Shown here piece by piece: positions 37,431-44,534 of a DNA stretch of 64,000 nt. Position numbers and translations under genes: made by a program. The notes under the pieces are model-generated. The model ran no database searches. It was not told the DNA's origin and saw only the letters and a list, made by a program, of their open reading frames with translations. The stretch is from assembly GCA_036336715.1 (NCBI GenBank), contig JAYZFP010000180.1, positions 10,078-74,077 of the forward strand, in the 5' to 3' direction. The stretch's first letter is position 1; each line of letters begins with the position of its first letter. The stretch is from JABAAE01 sp036336715 (GTDB lineage Bacteria > Planctomycetota > Planctomycetia > Pirellulales > Pirellulaceae).

Positions 37431-38822
37431 ATGAGAACAGCTTTGAATCGTCGACAATTCCTGCAGCGTGCCTCCGGCGGGTTTGGAACCGTCGCGCTCG
37501 CCGGCATGCTGAGTCAGCTGGCAGCAAGAGACGAGGACCCGGTCGCGGCTCACACATTTCATCACCTGCCGACAGCCGAACGGGTGATCTTCCTTTTTTC
37601 CACGGGCGGCGTGTCACATGTGGACAGCCTGAACCACCGTCCGCAGCTAACCCGCGATCACGGAAAGTCGATCACCGCTTCACGCTGGCTGAACAAATCG
37701 GGCGAATTCAAACGCTTCCTGGTCAAGCCCCGCTATTCCTTTCGCCAATACGGTCAGAGCGGGACCTGGGTCAGTGAACTTTTCCCCCGTCTCGGATCGG
37801 TAATCGATGAGGTTTGCGTCCTCAACGCCATGACCTGCGACAGTGACGGCCACGACAAGGCAACCCTCGCTGCGCATACCGGATCTGCCCAGTTTGCCCG
37901 TCCCTCTGCCGGATCCTGGGTCAGCTACGGACTGGGCACTGAAAACAGGAACCTGCCTTCATTCATGGTCCTCGCTCCATCAGCCCCCTATGCCGGGGCA
38001 CAAACCTGGGGCAGTGATTTTCTACCTGCCTCACACCAGGGGACCCATGTCATTCCGGGCAAGAACCCGTTACCCAATATCCATCCCTTTCCCGAACAGA
38101 ACTCCCTCCAGGAGCTGGAGCTGGATTTAAGGAGGGCCCTAAACCAGGCTCACCTGGAAGAACGTTCTGGAGATTCCGCGCTGGAAGCGAGGATCCGCTC
38201 ATTCGAAACGGCATTCGGGATGCAAAAAGCGGCCCCGGAAGCATTCGACCTCTCCCGGGAAAGCAAAGCCACACTGAAACTCTACGGAATGGACGAACAA
38301 ACCACCCGGGGCTTTGGCTGGCAATGCCTGGTTGCCCGCCGTCTTGCCGAACGGGGTGTGCGATTTGTGGAACTGATTGATGTTGGCTCCAACAACAACT
38401 GGGATTCCCATGGGAACATGGCGGACCATGGCCGACTGGCCAAAGCGATTGATCAACCCATTGCCGGGTTGCTGACTGATTTAAAACAACGGGGGCTGCT
38501 GGACAGCACACTCGTCGTCTGGACCACCGAATTCGGCCGCACACCTTTTCACCAGACGGCCGACCATCCGGGTCGGGAACATCACAATCACTGCTTTTCC
38601 TCCTGGATGGCGGGAGGGGGAATCCGCGGCGGTAGGGTGTTTGGCGAATCGGACGAGTATGGAATTCGAACTGCCGCCGGTGAAGTCCACACACACGACC
38701 TGAACGCAACCCTGTTGCACCTGCTGGGAATCGATCATGAAAAACTGACTTTTCGCCATGCTGGTCGCGATTTTCGCCTGACCGACGTGCATGGTCGCGT
38801 GGTCAGGGAAATCATCGATTGA
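37431..38822 (+). CDS. DUF1501 family protein, Tat-exported
   Basis: A 463 aa protein. The twin-arginine signal LNRRQFLQRASGGFG begins seven residues after ATG 37431, and AGGA sits five bases upstream, so this start is preferred to in-frame extensions into the preceding gene. DUF1501 blocks: VIFLFSTGGVSHVDSL, SAGSWVSYGLGTENRNLPSFM, LEARIRSFETAFGMQ, NNWDSHGNM, VWTTEFGRTP and LNATLLHLLGIDHEKL. WTTEFGR replaces WGGEFGR, a recurrent variant. It closes the four-gene cassette array that starts at 29446. No strong terminator was found after it, although TCCCGG/CCGGGA flanks a T-rich loop about 100 bp downstream. Confidence 0.94.
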   Translation: MRTALNRRQFLQRASGGFGTVALAGMLSQLAARDEDPVAAHTFHHLPTAERVIFLFSTGGVSHVDSLNHRPQLTRDHGKSITASRWLNKSGEFKRFLVKPRYSFRQYGQSGTWVSELFPRLGSVIDEVCVLNAMTCDSDGHDKATLAAHTGSAQFARPSAGSWVSYGLGTENRNLPSFMVLAPSAPYAGAQTWGSDFLPASHQGTHVIPGKNPLPNIHPFPEQNSLQELELDLRRALNQAHLEERSGDSALEARIRSFETAFGMQKAAPEAFDLSRESKATLKLYGMDEQTTRGFGWQCLVARRLAERGVRFVELIDVGSNNNWDSHGNMADHGRLAKAIDQPIAGLLTDLKQRGLLDSTLVVWTTEFGRTPFHQTADHPGREHHNHCFSSWMAGGGIRGGRVFGESDEYGIRTAAGEVHTHDLNATLLHLLGIDHEKLTFRHAGRDFRLTDVHGRVVREIID

Positions 38823-39232
38823 GCTGAACCGCCGCCCCACCCAATGGGGGAACCAGCCGTCAGGCAATCGGAGACCGTTTCTCGAAAAACTTCCAAATGA
38901 CAGTATTCCCGGTATTTTTTCCGGGACTTTGCCGCATCGCTGACACCGGATTCTGCGAGCCTGTTCAGGCAGCGAAAAAGAGTGGTCCCGGAAACGCCGA
39001 CTGGGTACCCAATTTTTCCCTTTACCATGGTCACACGCAGATCGGGTATTTTCGGAAAGGCCCCAATCGCCTCTGTGGGAGATCGGGAAAAAAACCAATC
39101 CCGAGGGGAGTGAATCCGGTTGGGAATAATGAGCGAATTACGGTTGGTAACTCGGACAGTCTCCTCCAAGGAGCGAAGGTGGGGGCAATTGAAGATCCGA
39201 AAAACAATCCACCCAACTGGAAAGAATTTTTG
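38823..39232. other. Intergenic region before the fasciclin gene
   Basis: 410 bp without a supported gene. A TCCCGG/CCGGGA inverted repeat with an 8-nt T-rich loop lies near 38917-38936, and a perfect TGGGTACCCA palindrome lies near 39003-39012, followed by T5. Either might end transcription from the operon to the left, but neither is a textbook terminator. An ORF reading through this region into the fasciclin gene is an open-frame extension, not coding. Confidence 0.45.
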
Positions 39233-39811
39233 ATGAAGACTTTTTTTCGACTGTCTGCTCTTCTGCTGAGCCTGGCCCTTGTGATTGGATGCGGATCGGG
39301 TGATGCCGATTCGAAAAAGGGCGAAGGCGGCGGGAAAACCGCCAAGGGCGATTCCGGATCCGAAAAGGCCACTGAGGCGAAAACCCCCGCTGCCAAAGCC
39401 AAGGACATTGTGGACACAGCCGTTGCAGCAGGCAGTTTTGAGACCCTCGTGGCTGCGGTTAAGGCCGCTGAACTGGTCGAAACCCTGAAAGGCGAGGGTC
39501 CTTTCACCGTTTTTGCACCCACTGACGAAGCATTCAAGAAACTTCCGGAAGGAACACTCGCAACCCTGCTCAAACCTGAAAGCAAAGGGGATTTGACCGG
39601 CATCCTGACCTATCATGTCGTCGGTGGCAAAGTGATGGCAGCCGATGTCGTCAAATTGAAATCGGCCAAGACCGTCCAGGGTGGCGAAGTCACGATCGCT
39701 GTAGAAGGTGAGAAAGTCATGATCGATGGGGCGACCGTTACCAAGACCGATATCGAATGCTCAAACGGTGTGATTCACATTATCGATACGGTCATTCTTC
39801 CCAAGAAGTAA
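39233..39811 (+). CDS. Fasciclin (FAS1) domain lipoprotein
   Basis: A 192 aa protein. The lipoprotein signal MKTFFRLSALLLSLALVIGC places the lipidated Cys at residue 20. A low-complexity Lys/Gly/Ala/Glu linker covers residues 21-55. One FAS1 domain then follows (DTAVAAGSFETLVAAVKAAELVETLKG, split over two helices; GPFTVFAPTDEAFKKLP; LTYHVVGGKVMAADV; CSNGVIHIIDTVILPK). FAS1 domains mediate adhesion or surface protein interaction. The start at 39233 follows GGAAAG (39219-39224). It is a single-gene unit, closed by a strong intrinsic terminator at 39918-39944. Confidence 0.95.
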   Translation: MKTFFRLSALLLSLALVIGCGSGDADSKKGEGGGKTAKGDSGSEKATEAKTPAAKAKDIVDTAVAAGSFETLVAAVKAAELVETLKGEGPFTVFAPTDEAFKKLPEGTLATLLKPESKGDLTGILTYHVVGGKVMAADVVKLKSAKTVQGGEVTIAVEGEKVMIDGATVTKTDIECSNGVIHIIDTVILPKK

Positions 39812-40679
39812 TTACCGAAGCACCCCAGGCCTGACAGCCATTTTGTGCGAAGCCAGAAGGTGATGCGGCTTCCATACAAAGCGTTTTCACCAGATTGTTT
39901 TCACCTTAAAAATTTCACAAGGACGGGGACGCCCGTCCTTTTTTTGTTGACCAATCAATTGCCCACCCTTTGACTGAAGCTGGCCAGCTCTTGACGGTCC
40001 TGCCACTGACCCGGTTACAACCAGCCTGCCTGGATTCCATGACAGAAGGAAGCTGACCGGGACAGGTTTCGTCGCTTCGCCCATGTTTTTCATGAACAGG
40101 TTCGTCCCTGCAAACCTTTCAAAGCGGACGGCGAGGCAGGTTCCCCTCTACAGGCCTCCTGCAGATCCCCGGGGCCACGCTGTTCCCGCCCAATACCAGT
40201 TGCCACACCGATGCAGCATTTTGCGAAGACGGTGACCATTTGTGCATCGGTCAGCAAACCGGTTTGCCTCGTCCTCAACCTGGGTGGGACGCGTCCCCAC
40301 CCCCCGGCAGGACAACTTGCGGCAGGGAACCACATTTTCCTGCCAATCGGGAAACGCAAAACCGCCTCCAGCCTGTTCAAGTCATTGGGGAAACGGCCTT
40401 TGGGGCAACAGCCCTGTCTGCAATTTTGGAAGGGGAAAACACGGTGCCAGACAAACCTCGATCTTTATTCAACCAGGGGAGCCTGTGAATCCGGATTCCC
40501 ACATCGAAAATTTTTGAAACGGTTTTGAGCTGGAACCGTTTACCGAATGGGCACCCTCTCGGAGGCTCCCCGGGGACCTCCCTCACGAGTTATCTGACCA
40601 ACCCCCACCACCACCGGCGATCAATTTCTGGTAAATTCCTTTGACCGGACACCCCAATGAATCCTTCTGGAGAAACCCC
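39812..40679. other. 868-bp gene-free stretch holding a terminator and one hairpin
   Basis: After the terminator at 39918-39944 no ORF in this stretch has a ribosome-binding site, a start and protein-like composition together. AAACGGTT/AACCGTTT forms an 8-bp stem with a 9-nt loop at 40517-40541 and is not followed by T's. Near 40560-40580 a GGAGG-CTCCCC/GGGGA-CCTCC near-palindrome occurs. Possible short RNAs cannot be judged by eye. Confidence 0.45.
39918..39944 (+). terminator. Rho-independent terminator after the fasciclin gene
   Basis: AAGGACGGG (39918-39926) pairs perfectly with CCCGTCCTT (39931-39939) around a GACG tetraloop and runs into seven T's (39938-39944). This is an intrinsic terminator of high quality about 105 bp after the fasciclin stop. 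Confidence 0.92.
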
Positions 40680-41405
40680 ATGATTTCCATTCGCATGACT
40701 CTCACGATATTGATATTCTCCTGCGCGAGCATGCCAATTAAAGAGGCCCAGGGTGCCACCCAACCCCAAGCTGACAATAGGGCGTTGGTCCGCCTGGACC
40801 GAATGGAGGTCAAGCAGGCTGCCTTCGCAAAGTCCAGTGCCACCAAGCCACTGATCCTGGCGAGCCTCGAGCAGGCGAAAACATTTTTCGCCCCCGCTCA
40901 ACTGAAGAAAATTTCAGACAACACCAACTTTGACAAACAGGTGCTGATGGTTTTCGCCTGGCGGGGATCGGGACAGGATCGATTGGATGCCCTGTTAAAG
41001 GAGTCCTTTCCACCCCAGCTCTCAATGAAATACACCCGGGGCCGAACCCGGGACCTCCGATCGCACGCCGCCATCTTTGTAGTTGCCAGGAATGTGATCT
41101 GGAATGGAAAAGCCCTTTCCAAAGCGAAACCCCAAACCGGCGATTACATCAAGGTGGAAATCCAGGGAAAGCTGCAGACGGGAATCCTCGCGATTGGTGG
41201 GGAGACCACCGGAACACTGATCCAGGCCAACGGCGTTCAGTGGGAGGTGGATCTCGGTAACGACCGGATGCTGGTTTCCCTTGCCGAAAAGCTGAATGGA
41301 AAGACGGTCATGCTGACCGGTAAGCTCAGAGTGCAACAGGGCATCGAAACCGGAAAACGCTGGATTGTGACTGCCGCGTCCTTGCGGCCGGTCAATCTGC
41401 CCTGA
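40680..41405 (+). CDS. Hypothetical exported protein
   Basis: A 241 aa protein starting at ATG 40680, with GGAG (40669-40672) seven bases upstream; an in-frame start at 40641 is less likely. The N-terminal MISIRMTLTILIFSCASMPIKEAQGA is a Sec signal. The middle region (LILASLEQAKTFFAPAQLKKI ... VLMVFAWRGSGQDRLDALL) and the C-terminal beta-rich region (TGTLIQANGVQWEVDLGND, KLNGKTVMLTGKLRV) suggest two small domains, the second OB-like. I do not recognise the family. An intrinsic terminator follows at 41431-41467, so it forms its own transcription unit. Confidence 0.82.
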   Translation: MISIRMTLTILIFSCASMPIKEAQGATQPQADNRALVRLDRMEVKQAAFAKSSATKPLILASLEQAKTFFAPAQLKKISDNTNFDKQVLMVFAWRGSGQDRLDALLKESFPPQLSMKYTRGRTRDLRSHAAIFVVARNVIWNGKALSKAKPQTGDYIKVEIQGKLQTGILAIGGETTGTLIQANGVQWEVDLGNDRMLVSLAEKLNGKTVMLTGKLRVQQGIETGKRWIVTAASLRPVNLP

Positions 41406-41430
41406 ACGGTTACCAACTGCAAAACTGGCA

Positions 41431-41467
41431 AACTCCCCGGTGACGCCGCCTTGCCCGGGAGTTTTTT
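41431..41467 (+). terminator. Rho-independent terminator
   Basis: AACTCCC (41431-41437) pairs with GGGAGTT (41457-41463), extended by GG/CC after a one-base bulge, and ends in six T's (41462-41467). It lies 26 bp after the stop of the hypothetical exported protein. Confidence 0.82.
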
Positions 41468-41616
41468 CGCAAAGTGGCCAGCATTCTGCATGGGGACCGC
41501 TGCTCCACGGGTCACCGGCGATGGCGAACCCTCTGAGGCCAATCCAATTGCCGATCGAAACCTGTTTTCTCCGCCGGGATTCATCTGAAATCCGGGGAAC
41601 CTGAAGGAAATTCAAA

Positions 41617-42582
41617 ATGAAACAGATGAAAATCGTTTTCCTGGCTGCTGCGATGTTGACCTTTCCAGCATTTGCTGACGAACTGGAGCTGATCGAAAAT
41701 GAAAAGGAAATCCGGATCACACTCCGGGACAGGCCGGTCATCGCTTACGTCAAACAGCCCAGGCCGCTTCCGACTGGCATCGAAGAACATTTCCGTCGCA
41801 GTGGCTACATCCACCCGGTCTACACGCCCACCGGGCAACCCATCACCGGGGACTACCCGCGTGATCATGCCCATCAGCACGCACTCTTTTTCGCGTGGAC
41901 GAAATCGACCTTTGACGGAAAAAAATCCGATTTCTGGAACCAGGCCCAACAGCTGGGTGGAGTGGAGTTCCGGGAAATCATCAAAATCGACAGACACAAG
42001 AGCCGGGTTTCCTTTAGCGCCCGTCATGCGTTTACAGTGGGCAAAGGAAAGAAAAAGGTGGACGTCCTGGATGAAGTCTGGACGGTGACGGTCCACCTTA
42101 CCCCGGAGGACCATTTCCTGTTTGACCTGGAAAGTTCGCAGCAATGTGCGGGAGAAAAACCTTTAATCCTTGAAAAATACTATTACGGAGGGATGGCGTT
42201 TCGCGGCCCATCCTCATGGCTGCGTGAAAAAAACGATCGAAGTCCCCAGCCCGGAGGGATCAAATTCCTGACCAGTGATGGCAAGGATCGCTGGGAGGGC
42301 AATCATACGCGTCCAAACTGGGTCTCCATGAGTGGCAAGCTCGACGGACGGGATGCCTCCTTGACGGCGTTTGGCAGTCCACAGAATTTTCGCTGGCCTC
42401 AGCACGTCAGATTGCACCCCAGCAAACCGTATTTCTGCTTTGCCCCGATGGTTCCCGGAAAATTCAGCATCCAGCCCGGGCAAAAATATGTCTCGAAATA
42501 CCGCTTCCTGGTAACCTCCGAGCCGACGGATCCAGAACGGATCAACCGCCATTGGCGCCAGTACACGGGCAAAAAGGAGTGA
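41617..42582 (+). CDS. PmoA/DUF6807 family exported protein
   Basis: A 321 aa protein with a Sec signal (MKQMKIVFLAAAMLTFPAFA). Family blocks are RRSGYIHPVYTPTGQPITGD and DHAHQHALFFAWTKSTFDG, with clustered histidines (D-H-A-H-Q-H). WEGNHTRPNWVSMSG-type and YFCFAPM blocks follow near the C-terminus. The family is named after an annotation as methane oxygenase PmoA, but there is no evidence for methane oxidation and most members occur in Planctomycetota and other polysaccharide degraders. The histidine cluster suggests a metal or sugar-binding site (inference). GAAGGAAA precedes the ATG. It is a single-gene unit. Confidence 0.88.
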   Translation: MKQMKIVFLAAAMLTFPAFADELELIENEKEIRITLRDRPVIAYVKQPRPLPTGIEEHFRRSGYIHPVYTPTGQPITGDYPRDHAHQHALFFAWTKSTFDGKKSDFWNQAQQLGGVEFREIIKIDRHKSRVSFSARHAFTVGKGKKKVDVLDEVWTVTVHLTPEDHFLFDLESSQQCAGEKPLILEKYYYGGMAFRGPSSWLREKNDRSPQPGGIKFLTSDGKDRWEGNHTRPNWVSMSGKLDGRDASLTAFGSPQNFRWPQHVRLHPSKPYFCFAPMVPGKFSIQPGQKYVSKYRFLVTSEPTDPERINRHWRQYTGKKE

Positions 42583-43226
42583 GCCAGGAACCAGCTGGCA
42601 ACCCATACAGGCGATAAGAAAAAGAAATCCGTAATCGCCATTCTCGGCCCGGCAAAGAAGACACGCCGGGACAATCAATCAGGAACAGGCTGTTCAACCG
42701 TGGAAGGTGCGATTCACATTCATTGGCAGACGTCTTCGCTCAGTTCCCTGTCAGCCACCATTTCACCGCTCATTATCAAACCTTTCAACCGCCTGCTCTA
42801 TTCCAGTCTTCCCTTGCCATCCGGGGACTGTTTTTTCCTTTTTGCGAAACTTCCTGAAGACAATTGGCGGTTCCCTTTCAATCATCACTTTCCAGTTGAT
42901 GACGGATTTCCATTCCCCCCTCCGTTCGGTCACCGGTTATCAACCCGATCTCGGGTGTGGCGATATTGCCCGAAATGTTCATTTGCCAACACATGGCTAT
43001 TCGAAAGACCGGACGATCCAGATAAGATTGAAAGCAGGAAAAAGGTTCCAATTGCTCTCAAGTACCCTGGGACTCGCCCAAACCAATCCCCCACTGAAAG
43101 CCTCCCTCGAAAAAAGCGTGTTGACCTGCACGCCCCGTAACGGTGTTACCGATACTTTTGTACTGAAGTCAGTTCACCAGATTTTGGGGCCTTGGGCCCA
43201 GGACCAATCCAAAGGTGCCAATCCTC
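42583..43226. other. Gene-free region upstream of the 43-51 kb operon
   Basis: 644 bp. The only long ORF crossing it (42707-43555) overlaps the DUF1552 gene out of frame and has no homology-like features. Short inverted repeats GGCGAT/ATCGCC (about 42608-42637) and CCCGGC/GCCGGG (about 42650-42674) lie just after the PmoA-family stop and may help termination. The promoter of the operon should lie in the right half; no clear consensus was seen. Confidence 0.45.
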
Positions 43227-44534
43227 ATGAACACCAAAAATCTCCCGCAATACCTTGGCTATTCATCGGTAGATCGTCGCTACTTCATTCGAACCGCCTC
43301 GGCAAGTCTGTCGCTGCCGGCTTTGACTGCTTTCGGCGACAGCCACGCCCAGAAAGGATTCGGCGAATCGGATCAAAATGGCCCCCGCAATTTTGTGGCA
43401 ATTGGCACCTACCTCGGTTGGCACCAGAACGCGTTCTATCCCAGGGAAACCGGGCTCGAATTCGAGATCCCCGCCACGCTGAAGCCAGTCGCCGAATTTC
43501 GGCAGCACTTTACCGTCTTTTCGGGACTGGACCACCGGGCAGGCAACGGCCATAACAACTGGAGCAACTTTCTCTGTGGAAGCCAGCCTGGCACCTACTC
43601 CTTCGATCAGCTGATTGCCGATCAGATTGGAAAGCAGTCCCGATTTGCCTCCTTGCAGTTGACCACTGGCTCCGGTGAAAACCGGACCGGCTTGGGAGCC
43701 ATGAATTTCTCCAGGGAGAATATTTACCTGCCGATGCTCCGCCGACCGAGCGTTCTCTACCGGCAGATGTTTATCACCCGGGAAGACCGCAAGCGAACGG
43801 AGTACCTGCTGAAAAGCGGCAGGAGTTCACTCGACCACGTCGTTGGCGAAGCCAAACGCCTGAGTGCATCACTGCCCGCAGCTGATCGTGAAAAGCTGGC
43901 AGAATATTTTCACAGCGTCCGTTCGCTCGAAGGTCGCATGGGTCGTCAGCTCAGGACACTGGACAATCCGGCAGCGGATCCCGGGTACAAGCTCCCCGAA
44001 AACGATCCCATCACCCCCAACCTGCAAATGGAAGCATCTGTGATCATGTACGACCTGATCGCAATTGCCCTCGAATGCGGCCTGACACGCGTGGCCACGC
44101 TATTCCTGGACGGACTGGGCCAGGTGTTCACGATCAACGGACGGCCCTTGAGCTCTGGTTACCACGGACTTTCGCACCACGGAAATGACCCCGCCATGAT
44201 CCGTGACCTGGTGTTACTGGACACGGCACACCTGGAGTGTTTTGCTCACTTCCTCAGGGTGCTGCGGGAAAAAAAGGGGACCCGCGGAAAGACCCTGCTG
44301 GATGACACCATCGTCTTACTGGGAACCGGCATGGGTGACGCAAGCCGGCACAGCAACCGTGACCTGCCAACACTGGTCGCAGGCGGAGGCCTGGCACACA
44401 AGGGCCATGTAGCCTTGACCGGCAAACAGGAAACCCTTCTGGGTGACCTGTATATCACCCTGGCCCAGCGCCTGGGCGTCGAAATTGACTCCTTCTCGAA
44501 TGCCAGGGGGAACATGAACGAGGTCCTTTCATGA
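43227..44534 (+). CDS. DUF1552 family protein, Tat-exported
   Basis: A 435 aa protein with a twin-arginine signal (SVDRRYFIRTASASLSLPALTAF). DUF1552 blocks: GTYLGWHQNAFYPRETGLEFEI split over the first strand and loop, FTVFSGLDHR, the SSLDHVVGEAKRL helix, SSGYHGLSHHGNDP and LLGTGMGDASRHSNRDLPTLVAGGG. ATG 43227 is preferred to GTG 43215. It ends in a four-base ATGA overlap (44531-44534) with the cytochrome-domain gene that follows, the same arrangement as at 22771-22774. It is the first gene of a five-gene operon ending in a transporter. Confidence 0.94.
   Translation: MNTKNLPQYLGYSSVDRRYFIRTASASLSLPALTAFGDSHAQKGFGESDQNGPRNFVAIGTYLGWHQNAFYPRETGLEFEIPATLKPVAEFRQHFTVFSGLDHRAGNGHNNWSNFLCGSQPGTYSFDQLIADQIGKQSRFASLQLTTGSGENRTGLGAMNFSRENIYLPMLRRPSVLYRQMFITREDRKRTEYLLKSGRSSLDHVVGEAKRLSASLPAADREKLAEYFHSVRSLEGRMGRQLRTLDNPAADPGYKLPENDPITPNLQMEASVIMYDLIAIALECGLTRVATLFLDGLGQVFTINGRPLSSGYHGLSHHGNDPAMIRDLVLLDTAHLECFAHFLRVLREKKGTRGKTLLDDTIVLLGTGMGDASRHSNRDLPTLVAGGGLAHKGHVALTGKQETLLGDLYITLAQRLGVEIDSFSNARGNMNEVLS

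Noticed and set aside
38897..39232. N-terminal extension of the fasciclin gene
   Set aside because: The lipoprotein signal starts at 39233 with a ribosome-binding site just before it; the extension has no protein-like character.
40211..40528. 105-codon ORF in the 40 kb spacer
   Set aside because: Two other frames are equally open there; there is no ribosome-binding site and no recognisable motif.
42707..43555. 282-codon ORF upstream of and overlapping the second DUF1552 gene
   Set aside because: It runs out of frame into a well-supported Tat-signal protein, has low-complexity basic composition and no ribosome-binding site.
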